A stretch of 19,061 bases of DNA from Candidatus Aminicenantes bacterium UBA647 (GTDB lineage Bacteria; Acidobacteriota; Aminicenantia; UBA2199): contig DBOL01000100.1 of assembly GCA_002299555.1 (NCBI GenBank), forward strand, positions 1,133 to 20,193, read 5' to 3'. The number at the start of each line of letters is the position of its first letter. Within the stretch, counting starts at the first letter, position 1. The translations under genes were made by a program, and so were the position numbers. The notes below the pieces were generated by a model, which saw only the letters and a list, made by a program, of their open reading frames with translations, was not told the DNA's origin and did no database searches. This document shows positions 1-8,125 of this stretch, piece after piece.

Positions 1-1736
1 AAACTATTTGTCATTTCAGAAAACTCAGGATAGATACTCTCCTCCCCGACATCGATAGTTCTGTATCTGCTTGCGATCTCAGGATCAAAATAATATTTCT
101 GACTTAAAGAATAGGTCAGAAACTCACGGGGTGCTTCATTTGCTACATTGCTTTTTTTGAACAATCTTGAGTTTAGAGAAAAACTTATAGATGAGAACAT
201 AGGATAGTCAAAATTATCTATCGGTATTACCTTTTTTCGCTCCTCGTCTTCAACTTTTGTAGAATATGACATCTTGATCTCCGGCTCGATCACATGTTTC
301 AACCTGCTTTCACCCGCCTTGAAGATCTTATAAAATGAAGGGCCCTTAATTGTAAGTTTTGCAGTATTATAATTAAGGTGAAGTGGTTCATCAAGAATGT
401 CTCCGGTCTCCGGATCCTGACTCTTCAGGTAAAAACTGTGTTTGGATTCAAGATCAACTGTTGCTGTAAGCCAGGGCAACTTAAGGAAACTTAAAGTATA
501 TGAGGGGATCATGCTGAACCTGTCAGAAGTAACATCGCTGACGAACAGGTCTTCCTGTTCATAATCGATACCACTTCTGCTTATACTGTCAAATCCTCCC
601 CGGAATGTGAAATAGCCCGGAATTTTCCCTAACTTCTGCTGCTTGAGATTCAGACTGACGGACGGAAATTTTGAAATTATATTTGAAGTATTCTTGTGAA
701 TATAAAATGTCTCATTTCTTGATGCGGATACAGACAATGACAGGTTTGATAAAGAGGAATTAAGGGAAATATTTGAATTGAACCTTGACCTGTTATATCT
801 TCCGTAGTCTTTATTGAAAATGCTCTGAAATTCAGGATTACTCTGATAATTAACATCAGCTCTTATTTTTGTGTCAAGAAAACTGATCTTCTGCAAATGT
901 TTGATATTGATATTATAATCCCTGTCATCTATCTTCACTCCGTCTTCAAGAGTATCTTTATAACCTTCAGAATAATCAAAATAGTAAAACTTTATACTTC
1001 CTTCACTATTCCGGAACAAATACCTGAGATCAAGTTCTGCACCTTTACCAATCTTTGAAATATGATCATATGAAATATTCAGATCGAGGTTTGGTCTGAT
1101 ATTCCAGAAAAATGAGTTTTTCATGAAGAATCCGAATTTTTCCGAGTTTCCGATGACCGGGAAAAGAAATCCGGATGATTTGCTGTCCCTAACCGGATAC
1201 TTTAGATAAGGGAAATAAAAAACAGGTATATTCTTTATCTTTAGTACAGCATCTCTCATCTCAATATATTTATCTTTCCTGATCTTCCCTTTCCGGCTGC
1301 TTATCAACCACCTTGGATTAAGCTGAGTGCATGATGTAAATTTCAATTTCGAAAATTTTTGAATATCTTTATTAACTTGAGAAAGTTTTTCAGCTGAGAA
1401 AGAGACAGAAGGCTCCATCATACCCTGAACATCATACATTTCTCCTGTCATATCTTTAATGTTAAAATTAAGTTCTCCACCACTCACAGACATATCATCT
1501 GAGGTCATGGTCACCCTTCCTTCAGCAATTATATCCTTGGTTTTTGTGTTGTATTTCAAAAAATCGGCGAATATTTTATAGTTTTCAGTAATTAGTTCAA
1601 CATTTTTTGAATAGATTATATAATCACCTGAAGATTCAAAATGTTCCGCCAGGATAACAGGTCCCTCATCAGCAGAAAAACAGGGAGAAATCATAATTAT
1701 CAACAGCAATAAAATTAACAGTTCAGCCTTTTTCAT
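1..1736 (-). CDS. lptD: LPS-assembly outer-membrane protein LptD (partial, C-terminus beyond the left edge)
   Basis: An open frame of 578 codons without a stop runs from an ATG at 1736 to the window edge. The product starts with a signal peptide (MKK, a Leu/Ile-rich core, then PCFSA at about 18-22). Residues 25-125 look like an OstA/LptA-type beta-jellyroll with alternating hydrophobic strands. A segment with Phe-Thr-Ser-Cys (Cys about 136), then Pro-Arg-Trp, IPVFYFPYLKYP (about 170-181) and SSGFLFP is typical of LptD between jellyroll and barrel; the rest shows alternating aromatic strands of a beta-barrel. LptD inserts LPS into the outer leaflet of the outer membrane with LptE. An in-frame ATG at 1763 exists, but it would lie inside the candidate promoter and spoil the signal peptide start. 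No Shine-Dalgarno site precedes either ATG. The gene diverges from the acyltransferase gene at 1823. Identification is from family knowledge of these motifs; the distal barrel is not visible. Confidence 0.9.
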   Translation of the reverse strand, partial: MKKAELLILLLLIIMISPCFSADEGPVILAEHFESSGDYIIYSKNVELITENYKIFADFLKYNTKTKDIIAEGRVTMTSDDMSVSGGELNFNIKDMTGEMYDVQGMMEPSVSFSAEKLSQVNKDIQKFSKLKFTSCTQLNPRWLISSRKGKIRKDKYIEMRDAVLKIKNIPVFYFPYLKYPVRDSKSSGFLFPVIGNSEKFGFFMKNSFFWNIRPNLDLNISYDHISKIGKGAELDLRYLFRNSEGSIKFYYFDYSEGYKDTLEDGVKIDDRDYNINIKHLQKISFLDTKIRADVNYQSNPEFQSIFNKDYGRYNRSRFNSNISLNSSLSNLSLSVSASRNETFYIHKNTSNIISKFPSVSLNLKQQKLGKIPGYFTFRGGFDSISRSGIDYEQEDLFVSDVTSDRFSMIPSYTLSFLKLPWLTATVDLESKHSFYLKSQDPETGDILDEPLHLNYNTAKLTIKGPSFYKIFKAGESRLKHVIEPEIKMSYSTKVEDEERKKVIPIDNFDYPMFSSISFSLNSRLFKKSNVANEAPREFLTYSLSQKYYFDPEIASRYRTIDVGEESIYPEFSEMTNS

Positions 1737-1746
1737 GAATATAGAA

Positions 1747-1774
1747 TTTATCACATTTACCATGTAACAATCAA
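1747..1774 (-). promoter_or_regulatory. candidate lptD promoter
   Basis: On the minus strand TTGATT (1774-1769), a 16-base spacer and GATAAA (1752-1747) with an upstream TG resemble an extended -10 sigma-70 promoter. The expected transcription start near 1740 would leave only about four bases before the ATG at 1736. The match to consensus is only moderate. Its -35 lies back to back with the -35 of the divergent promoter, seven bases away. Confidence 0.4.
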
Positions 1775-1781
1775 TACTGCT

Positions 1782-1810
1782 TTGACTGTCACACGAATAA
1801 AAGATATAAT
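1782..1810 (+). promoter_or_regulatory. sigma-70 promoter of the acyltransferase-prc group
   Basis: TTGACT (1782-1787), exactly 17 bases, then TATAAT (1805-1810): five of six and six of six consensus positions. The expected start of transcription, around 1816-1818, is only five to seven bases before the ATG at 1823. The mRNA would be almost leaderless, and no Shine-Dalgarno sequence is present. Confidence 0.8.
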
Positions 1811-1822
1811 TCTCTTGAAAAA

Positions 1823-2623
1823 ATGAAAGAATATTATACCGGAGATACATACAAGACTCCTGCCGACAGAAGAACATCGATCTGGGATTCTGTTTTTCTT
1901 AAAACGAGGATCTATTTTTATTTCATGGTAATTAAAAATATCATTAAGTACAATTATAAATATGCACGAAAAGGCCTCTACACTTCTGAAAAATGGACCA
2001 GAGAATCAAATGATATTCTCAACATATCAGAAGCATCCGGTGCAAAGTTCGAAATTAGCGGACTTGATAATATCAGGAGTGTTAAAAACGCACCTGTCGT
2101 GCTTGTCGGCAATCATATGGGACTTCTCGAGACCCTAATCCTTCCATCGGTTATAGATCCCATCACAAGCATGTCTTTTATAGTAAAAAAAAGCCTCGTT
2201 ACAATGCCTTTATTAGGCAAGATAATCAGTTCAACAAACCCTATAGTGGTTAGACGTGAAAATCCCAGAGATGATCTCGTAAAAGTTCTGACTGAGGGTG
2301 CGGAATATCTGAAAAAAAACATTTCTATCGCCTTGTTTCCCCAGAGCACCCGGCGACCTTCCTTTGACAGAAAGCAATTTAACAGCCTTGGTATCAAGCT
2401 TGCGGCGAGAAATGGAGTAAAGATCATCCCTTTCGCCCTCAAGACTGATTTTGTTGCTCAGGGAAAGTTAATTAAAGATTTCGGTAAACTCAATAGAAAA
2501 AAAACCGTATATATTACATTCGGAGAACCTTTAAAAATAGAGGGGAACGGAAAAACAGAACACGAGAAGATAATTGAATTTATTTCTGAAAATCTTAAGA
2601 GATGGGGCGTAGATGTTATTTGA
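1823..2623 (+). CDS. PlsC-like lysophospholipid acyltransferase
   Basis: A 266-residue protein of the 1-acylglycerol-3-phosphate acyltransferase (LPLAT) fold, which transfers acyl chains to lysophospholipids at the inner membrane. The block VVLVGNHMGLLE (residues 92-103) is the catalytic motif I, with His98 and Glu103 where the usual motif is His-x4-Asp. LFPQSTRRPSF (171-181) is motif III, usually FPEGTRS, here with Gln-Ser replacing Glu-Gly. Motif II-like TNPIVVRRENP (138-148) and motif IV-like IIPFAL (201-206) are also present. The N-terminal 50 residues are basic and aromatic (YFYFMVIKNI at 31-40) and may form a membrane-associated helix. Substrate cannot be told: it may make phosphatidate or acylate a lipid A-type or other lipid. 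It is the first gene of a plus-strand group and its stop is 28 bases before the prc start. Confidence 0.82.
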   Translation: MKEYYTGDTYKTPADRRTSIWDSVFLKTRIYFYFMVIKNIIKYNYKYARKGLYTSEKWTRESNDILNISEASGAKFEISGLDNIRSVKNAPVVLVGNHMGLLETLILPSVIDPITSMSFIVKKSLVTMPLLGKIISSTNPIVVRRENPRDDLVKVLTEGAEYLKKNISIALFPQSTRRPSFDRKQFNSLGIKLAARNGVKIIPFALKTDFVAQGKLIKDFGKLNRKKTVYITFGEPLKIEGNGKTEHEKIIEFISENLKRWGVDVI

Positions 2624-2651
2624 TGCCCTACCTACAAATAAAGAGAGGAAA

Positions 2652-4757
2652 ATGAAAAAATCATTAAAAAAATATATAGTGTTTGTTCCGATAATAATTC
2701 TTATCATAAATATAGTTACTATTAATTCAAAGCCGATCCCTGAGAAGACACTCTTCAGGATCATTCAACAGGGCCTTGAGGCCTGGCATTACAGCGGGAA
2801 AAAAATAGATGACTACTTTTCTGAGACAGGACTCAAAGAATATGTGAGCTATCTTGATTACAACAAACGATATTTTCTGCAATCTGATATCACTGAATTC
2901 AATAAATATGAGGACAGTATTGATGATGAACTAAAAGAAGGGAATCCAACACTTATGAACCTGGCCAGCAAAAGGATCAACTTCAGGATCTCTAATGTTT
3001 TAAAACTGATCGATGAATTTTTAGCCGTTCCCTTTGACTTTGCTATCGATGAAGCAATAGATTTTTCTCCCGACAATAGAGATTTTTTGAAAAATGAATC
3101 AGAACAACGGGAATACTGGAGAAAAATATTAAAATATAATGTCCTTAACAAATACATAAAACTAACCAAAGCAAAAAAAATAGAACCGTTGCCAATTAAA
3201 AAAGAATTTGAAGTGAAGGCAAGGGCGGAGATAAAAAAGAATTTCACTTTACGGCTTAAAAGAAATATAAAAACTAACAAAAAAGATGCAGTTTCACTTT
3301 TTATTAATTCCATCGTCCAGGTATTTGATCCTCATACAACTTACTTCCCTCCCAAACAGATGGAGGACTTCGATATCGAAATGACAGGAAAGCTTGAAGG
3401 TATTGGAGCTTTACTTGGCGAAAAAGATGGATACGTATCAATTGTACGTATAATTCCCGGTGGACCCTCCTGGAAACAGAATCAGTTAAAAGCAGGAGAT
3501 AAGATACTCAAAGTAGCGCAGGGATATGGTGAATCAATTGATATAGTTGGTATGAGAACAATAGATGCCGTAAAACATATCCGGGGTAAAAAAGGGACTC
3601 TCGTCAGGCTGACCATCCTTAAACCTGAAGGAAGTACAGTTGTTATACCTATAATCAGAGATGTTGTAGTGATCGAAGAAACCTTTGCAAAGTCGACCAT
3701 TATAATAGACAAAGGTTCGGGTAAAAAATTCGGATATATATATCTCCCCGGATTCTACAATGATTTCAGAGACGAGAAGGGACGAAAATCATCTGAAGAT
3801 GTTAAAAAAGAAGTAGAGCGTCTTAAAAAAGTAAACATAGAGGGACTGATCCTTGATCTCAGGGGAAATAGCGGAGGTGCTTTAAATGATGCTATTACTC
3901 TATCCGGATTGTTCATAAAGAAGGGGCCCATCCTCCAGACCAAGAACAGACATACAGGAGTAAGGATCTTAAATGACCCGGATAGCAAAATACATTACGA
4001 AAAACCTTTAATAGTACTTTTAAACTCTTTAAGTGCATCTGCATCAGAAATAGTGGCAGCAGCCCTCCAGGATTACAAGAGAGCAATAATAGTCGGAGGT
4101 TCCCAGTCGTTCGGAAAGGGTACCGTTCAGATGCTTATTGACCTTGACAGATTTGTGAAAAACAGGAAGGAGGGATACGACTCCCTGGGCGCATTTAAAG
4201 TAACGATCCAGAAATTCTACAGAATTACAGGATCATCAAATCAATATACCGGTGTGATCCCGGACATCATCCTTCCGGATCATTATGACCATCTGAAGAT
4301 CGGAGAAAGATATTATCACCATCCCCTTAAATCTGACAAAATACAACCTCTTAATTTTAAAAAATGGAACTATGACAATATTGATATTTCCAAGATCAGG
4401 GAATTGAGTGCAACAAGAATTGCTCATAGTAAAGGATTTAAGATCATCAGTGAATATATAGAAAAACTCAAGAAAATGAGAGGAGACCGGACCTTCCAAC
4501 TCAAGATCGAAAAATTACTTGCAGAGCAGAAAAAAACAAAAGACGACTCAAAAGATATTGATAAAAAGATCAATTATCTTAAAGATTTCTCGTTGATCTC
4601 AAATCTTAAACGCCATTCATTCAAATCGGATAAGTTGAAAAAAGTTGCTGAGGATAATGAAAAACACTGGTTTGAGCAGCTTAAGAAAGACATACAATTG
4701 AATGAATCCCTCATGATCCTTAAAGATATGATCAAATTGAAAAAAGAAAAAAGTTGA
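2652..4757 (+). CDS. prc: carboxy-terminal (tail-specific) processing protease, S41 family
   Basis: A 701-residue periplasmic protease of the Prc/Tsp type (E. coli Prc is 682). An N-terminal hydrophobic segment (about residues 8-25) exports it. The N-terminal domain carries SYLDYNKRYFLQSDI, typical of Tsp. A PDZ domain (about 240-330, GIGALLGEKDGYVSIVRI then IPGGPS and LKAGDKIL) is followed by the S41 core with LILDLRGNSGGAL. Catalytic Ser463 lies in SASASEI and Lys489 in FGKGTVQ, 26 residues apart as expected for the Ser-Lys dyad with one extra residue. A long charged helical C-terminal region completes the Tsp architecture. It degrades or trims periplasmic proteins by their C-termini and in E. 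coli affects murein hydrolases and lipoproteins. I chose the ATG at 2652, preceded by GAGAGG, rather than an in-frame ATG at 2613 inside the upstream gene, which would put charged residues before the signal peptide. Confidence 0.93.
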   Translation: MKKSLKKYIVFVPIIILIINIVTINSKPIPEKTLFRIIQQGLEAWHYSGKKIDDYFSETGLKEYVSYLDYNKRYFLQSDITEFNKYEDSIDDELKEGNPTLMNLASKRINFRISNVLKLIDEFLAVPFDFAIDEAIDFSPDNRDFLKNESEQREYWRKILKYNVLNKYIKLTKAKKIEPLPIKKEFEVKARAEIKKNFTLRLKRNIKTNKKDAVSLFINSIVQVFDPHTTYFPPKQMEDFDIEMTGKLEGIGALLGEKDGYVSIVRIIPGGPSWKQNQLKAGDKILKVAQGYGESIDIVGMRTIDAVKHIRGKKGTLVRLTILKPEGSTVVIPIIRDVVVIEETFAKSTIIIDKGSGKKFGYIYLPGFYNDFRDEKGRKSSEDVKKEVERLKKVNIEGLILDLRGNSGGALNDAITLSGLFIKKGPILQTKNRHTGVRILNDPDSKIHYEKPLIVLLNSLSASASEIVAAALQDYKRAIIVGGSQSFGKGTVQMLIDLDRFVKNRKEGYDSLGAFKVTIQKFYRITGSSNQYTGVIPDIILPDHYDHLKIGERYYHHPLKSDKIQPLNFKKWNYDNIDISKIRELSATRIAHSKGFKIISEYIEKLKKMRGDRTFQLKIEKLLAEQKKTKDDSKDIDKKINYLKDFSLISNLKRHSFKSDKLKKVAEDNEKHWFEQLKKDIQLNESLMILKDMIKLKKEKS

Positions 4758-4939
4758 AGTTCAAAAAACCGACAAGGAAACAACTGATACGGCACGGACT
4801 GTTTATATGCGGTGGTGCCATTCTAGGTTTCTCCTATTACTATTTCATCGGATGTCGGACGGGAACCTGCCCTATTACGTCCGACCCGTCAATAAGTATT
4901 ATTTACGGTTCAGTAATGGGATTGCTTATATCTCTATAG
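4754..4939 (+). CDS. small membrane protein, DUF6132-like
   Basis: A 61-residue protein with a basic N-terminus, a hydrophobic helix at about 13-32, then the motif YYYFIGCRTGTCPITSDP (28-45) with Cys34 and Cys39, then a second hydrophobic helix (47-61). The Gly-Cys-x-x-Gly-Thr-Cys-Pro-Ile-Thr-Ser pattern is what I recall for the DUF6132 family of tiny two-helix proteins; their function is unknown to me, though two cysteines in a loop suggest redox or metal chemistry (inference). The only possible start is TTG at 4754, overlapping the prc stop as TTGA, so translation is probably coupled to prc. The next in-frame Met is near the C-terminus. Conserved motif and coupling argue that this is a real gene. 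Confidence 0.75.
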   Translation: MKFKKPTRKQLIRHGLFICGGAILGFSYYYFIGCRTGTCPITSDPSISIIYGSVMGLLISL

Positions 4940-4963
4940 AACTTCAGGAAAATTATAATCAGA

Positions 4964-5560
4964 TCACATCCTGAGTACGAATACAACATATTCTGAGAAT
5001 AAGTTTGGTCTCAATTTTGTATAAATTTTGTCAGGATAAAATGAACCATGCAAAATTTTTATCTTGTTTTTCCGGCAATACTTTATAAAATCATTAATAG
5101 TTAAGAACCTCAGGTTCCTGGTGTTATACCATTCATCAGGTAAAGAAGAGGTCACTGGAGCCTTTCCTCTAAAGAACAATTGAATCCTTGCACTCAAAAA
5201 CCCAAAGTTCGGAAAGCCCACAATGAGCTTCTTTCCTATCCTAAGTGATTCAGTTATGACCTTTTCCGGAAAACGTGACTCCTGGAGGCTGTTATATATT
5301 ATCACATAGTCATATGAATTATCATTAAAATTATCAAGGCATTTATTGAAATCAAGATTGAAAACTTTTAATTTCTTTATAATACAATTTGATACCATTT
5401 CAGGATTGCGGTCTATCCCCGTACAGTCTGTATTTTTCCCTTCTGAGAGAGACTTCATCAATTCCCCCGAGCCACAACCCAGATCAAGGATGGAACTTCC
5501 ATTCTCAACAAGATCAATTATTAACCGGTAATCTTTTTTAGAATTATATTCTTTATTCAT
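4964..5560 (-). CDS. metW: methionine biosynthesis protein MetW
   Basis: A 198-residue class I methyltransferase-fold protein. ILDLGCGSGELM (24-35) is the SAM-binding glycine loop, followed by acidic GIDRNPE (48-54) and the region NSLQESRFPEKVITESLRIGKKLIVGFPNFG, which is very characteristic of MetW. MetW accompanies MetX in many bacteria and in some is required for full homoserine acyltransferase activity; no methyl transfer reaction is established. The start codon overlaps the metX stop by eight bases (ATGAATAA), so the two are translationally coupled. It is the last gene of the met operon and converges on the plus-strand gene ending at 4939, with 24 bases between and no visible terminator hairpin. 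Confidence 0.92.
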   Translation of the reverse strand: MNKEYNSKKDYRLIIDLVENGSSILDLGCGSGELMKSLSEGKNTDCTGIDRNPEMVSNCIIKKLKVFNLDFNKCLDNFNDNSYDYVIIYNSLQESRFPEKVITESLRIGKKLIVGFPNFGFLSARIQLFFRGKAPVTSSLPDEWYNTRNLRFLTINDFIKYCRKNKIKILHGSFYPDKIYTKLRPNLFSEYVVFVLRM

Positions 5561-6677
5561 TTCTAACTCTTTCCAGAAAGTTTTTTATGAGTTTTGATTC
5601 TTCATTGATCTCAAGAAGAAAAGCATCATGCCCGTAAGTTGATTCTATTTTACAATAAGAAACATCAATATTTTTTGATATCATATACCTTACCATCTCT
5701 TCTGATTGACGGGCGGGGTAGAGCCAGTCGGACTCAAAAGATATTACAAGAAAGCTAATATCCTTTCCGGATAATCCATTTGTAAGCGAATCTCCGGATA
5801 CATCAAAGTAATTAAGAGCTTTTGAGATATATAAATAACTATTTGCATCAAACCTGTCTACAAATGCCTTCCCCCTGTAGTGAAGGTAATTCTCAACCTC
5901 AAAGTCAGCATCAAATGAAAAATTGAATTTTCCGTTTTTAAGATTTCTGGCAAATTTTTTCTCCATAGAAGCATCACTCATATATGTGATATGGCCGATC
6001 ATTCTTGCCAAAGCAAGACCGTTATCCGGTTTCCCTGATTTATAATAATCACCGCCTTTCCACTTTAGATCATTAATAATTGATTGCCTGCTGATCTCCG
6101 ATAGAGCTATCTGCATCGGAGATTGTTTCCAGGCTGATGCAATCGGGATCACAGATCCTATTTCATCCGGGAAATCTGTCGCCCATTGAAGTGCAAGCAT
6201 CCCTCCCATAGAACCTCCGACTACAGAGAAGATCTTTGAGATCCCCATTGACCTGATCAATACTCTTTGTATCTTTACAACATCAGAGAATGAGAAGAAT
6301 GGGAAATCGGTCCCGTAGGGATGCCCTTTTTCAGGATCAATTGAAGAAGGTCCGGTACTCCCGGAGCATCCGCCGAAAATATTCGAACATACTATAAAAT
6401 ACTTTTCAGTATCGAATGCTTTATCAGGCCCGATCAATCCGTCCCACCATCCGGATCCCCCCCCATTTTCATAAATTCCGGCAGCATGAGAATCCATCGT
6501 TAAAGTATGCTGGATGAGAATTGTATTATCTTTATTCTGATTCAATTTCCCATATGTTTCATAAGCAATTGTTATGGGTCCGAATTTTTTTCCTGATTCC
6601 AGGATCATCATATCGTTTTTGTTACAAGCAAATTCAAATAACCTTTTCTTCACTATACCTGCTGAACTGATGCTCAT
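5553..6677 (-). CDS. metX: homoserine O-acyltransferase MetX (alpha/beta hydrolase type)
   Basis: A 374-residue enzyme that acylates L-homoserine from acetyl-CoA (or succinyl-CoA in some family members), the entry step of methionine synthesis. The nucleophile elbow GGSMGG places Ser156 as catalytic; Asp317 (ESDWLYP) and His350 (YGHDAF) complete the triad. Other MetX signatures are HTLTMDSHA (57-65), NIFGGCSGSTGPSS (99-112) and a GHPYGTDFP stretch. Length matches the family (about 370-380). The ATG at 6677 is preceded by GAGG with good spacing and lies seven bases after the metY stop. Acetyl versus succinyl specificity cannot be decided by eye; the neighbouring metY suggests O-acetylhomoserine as the product. 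Confidence 0.94.
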   Translation of the reverse strand: MSISSAGIVKKRLFEFACNKNDMMILESGKKFGPITIAYETYGKLNQNKDNTILIQHTLTMDSHAAGIYENGGGSGWWDGLIGPDKAFDTEKYFIVCSNIFGGCSGSTGPSSIDPEKGHPYGTDFPFFSFSDVVKIQRVLIRSMGISKIFSVVGGSMGGMLALQWATDFPDEIGSVIPIASAWKQSPMQIALSEISRQSIINDLKWKGGDYYKSGKPDNGLALARMIGHITYMSDASMEKKFARNLKNGKFNFSFDADFEVENYLHYRGKAFVDRFDANSYLYISKALNYFDVSGDSLTNGLSGKDISFLVISFESDWLYPARQSEEMVRYMISKNIDVSYCKIESTYGHDAFLLEINEESKLIKNFLERVRNE

Positions 6678-6684
6678 TTTTTCC

Positions 6685-7977
6685 TCATTTTTGTGATTTT
6701 TTTAAAGCCTGATCAAGATCTTCGACTATATCATCCGTGTTCTCTATTCCTACAGACAGCCTGATATAATCATCTGTCAGGCCTGATTCTATTTTTTCAG
6801 CTTTACTCAATCTTGAGTGTGTCGTTGATGCCGGATGTATTGCCAGTGTCCGGGTATCCCCAATATTAGCAAGATGAGCAATAAGCTTCAGCGAATCAAT
6901 GAATTTCTTCCCGCACTTCCTTCCACCGGAAATACCAAAACCTATTATTGCCCCGGGGCCTTCGGGGAAAAGCGATAATGATCTCTGATCATTTTCCGAA
7001 TTCCCATCTCCCGGATAATTAACCCACGAAATACAATTATGTTGTCTCAGGAATTTTACAATTACACCTGCATTTTCAATATGCTTTTTCATTCTCAGGT
7101 GAAGTGTTTCCAGTCCCTGAAGAATAAGAAAGGCATTAAAAGGTGACAAACAACCTCCGAAATCCCTTAGTATAGCTGTCCTTGTCTTAAGAATGTACGC
7201 GATATTACCTATATCTTTGAATTTCTTTATAAATTCAATATCATGAAATTCGGGATCAGGTTCAGAAATCAAGGGGAATCTGCCGGTATCCCAATCAAAC
7301 TTTCCTGAATCAACCAGAATTCCCCCTATTGAATTCCCATGCCCTCCGATAAATTTTGTTGCCGAATATACTATTATATCAGCACCATGTTCAAATGGTT
7401 GAAAAATATAAGGCGATACAGTGTTATCAACAATAACCGGTAGCCCTTCTAAATGTGCTATTTCTGATATTTTTTTTAAGTCCGCTATCTCAAGTAAAGG
7501 ATTAGAAATTGTTTCTGTATAAACAGCTTTTGTTTTATCATTAATAAGATGTCTATATTGATCTAACTCATTAATGGGAATAAAATGAACTTTTATCCCG
7601 ATCTTTCTGAAAGCATGACGGAAGAGATTATGGGTACCACCATATAAAGCTTTGCTGGCAATGATCTCATCTCCTGATCCTGCAATCGTCATTATAGAAG
7701 CTGCTATCGCAGCCTGGCCGCTTCCGAATGCAAGAGCTGCAACTCCCCCCTCCAGTGCAGCAATTCTTTTTTCAAGAACATCGTTTGTGGGGTTCATTAT
7801 CCTCGAGTAAATATTCCCGAACTCATTCATTTCGAAAAGTGATGCTGCATGATCAGAATTTTTGAACCTGAATGATGAAGTTTGTACTATTGGTACTGCC
7901 TGCGAGCCTAAAAACTTCTCAGGTTCATACCCGCTATGAATTATTACCGTTTCCGGCCTTAAATTATCATTTTTCAT
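6685..7977 (-). CDS. metY: O-acetylhomoserine sulfhydrylase (PLP-dependent)
   Basis: A 430-residue Cys/Met-metabolism PLP enzyme that makes homocysteine from O-acylhomoserine and sulfide. The PLP lysine is Lys208 in YSATKFIGGHGNSIGG. Other family blocks are VPIVQTSSFRF, NIYSRIMNPTND, AFGSGQAA and VDNTVSPYI. The length of 430 fits MetY (about 430) rather than MetB or MetZ (about 390). The start at 7977 is supported by GGGAGG five to six bases upstream and by the conserved beginning LRPETVIIHSGYEP. The frame can be extended 30 codons upstream to a TTG at 8067, but that segment has no ribosome binding site and lies in the regulatory leader. It is the first gene of metY-metX-metW, behind a SAM-I riboswitch and a Met-rich leader ORF. 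Confidence 0.95.
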   Translation of the reverse strand: MKNDNLRPETVIIHSGYEPEKFLGSQAVPIVQTSSFRFKNSDHAASLFEMNEFGNIYSRIMNPTNDVLEKRIAALEGGVAALAFGSGQAAIAASIMTIAGSGDEIIASKALYGGTHNLFRHAFRKIGIKVHFIPINELDQYRHLINDKTKAVYTETISNPLLEIADLKKISEIAHLEGLPVIVDNTVSPYIFQPFEHGADIIVYSATKFIGGHGNSIGGILVDSGKFDWDTGRFPLISEPDPEFHDIEFIKKFKDIGNIAYILKTRTAILRDFGGCLSPFNAFLILQGLETLHLRMKKHIENAGVIVKFLRQHNCISWVNYPGDGNSENDQRSLSLFPEGPGAIIGFGISGGRKCGKKFIDSLKLIAHLANIGDTRTLAIHPASTTHSRLSKAEKIESGLTDDYIRLSVGIENTDDIVEDLDQALKKSQK

Positions 7978-8008
7978 AAGATCCTCCCAATTTTTTTTTC
8001 TGTTTTTT

Positions 8009-8084
8009 AAAGCTGTATAAATGACAAAAGCAGATTCTTTCTGAACAGAAAACTTATAATTGTTCAAAAATAAGATACAGCTTT
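8009..8084 (-). promoter_or_regulatory. inverted repeats in the metY leader
   Basis: A perfect 10-base inverted repeat (AAAGCTGTAT at 8009-8018 on the plus strand, ATACAGCTTT at 8075-8084) encloses 56 bases. Inside are two further pairs, TGAACA (8042-8047) with TGTTCA (8060-8065) and CTTAT with ATAAG (8053-8057 and 8070-8074), whose arms interleave, so they can form alternative helices or a pseudoknot. The outer helix ends about 20 bases before the metY Shine-Dalgarno site. Function is unproven; it could present or insulate the metY ribosome binding site. Confidence 0.45.
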
Positions 8085-8111
8085 TTTAGTGCAAATATGG
8101 ATTTAGTGAAT

Positions 8112-8124
8112 GCCCGTAACGGGC
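8112..8124 (-). promoter_or_regulatory. GC hairpin directly after the leader-peptide stop codon
   Basis: On the minus strand GCCCG-TTA-CGGGC forms a five-pair GC stem, weakly extended by A-U pairs outside a mismatch. It starts one base after the UAA of the leader ORF. A ribosome stalled on the ORF's last Met codons would cover its 5' arm. The sequence after it lacks a U-run, so it is not a canonical intrinsic terminator; pausing or Rho-linked attenuation is possible. Confidence 0.5.
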
Positions 8125-8125
8125 T

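Noticed and set aside
2613..2651. prc start at the ATG overlapping the acyltransferase gene end.
   Set aside because: It would put 13 charged residues before the signal peptide; the ATG at 2652 with GAGAGG gives a normal export signal.
4940..4963. Bidirectional terminator between the convergent DUF6132-like gene and metW.
   Set aside because: The 24-base gap has no inverted repeat.
7978..8067. Upstream extension of metY to a TTG at 8067 (30 more codons).
   Set aside because: No ribosome binding site, residues unlike any MetY N-terminus, and the ATG at 7977 has GGGAGG and begins at the conserved block. The segment is leader RNA.
8112..8124. Intrinsic terminator for the riboswitch.
   Set aside because: The GC stem is only five pairs and is followed by mixed AT sequence with no U-run, so I list it only as a hairpin.
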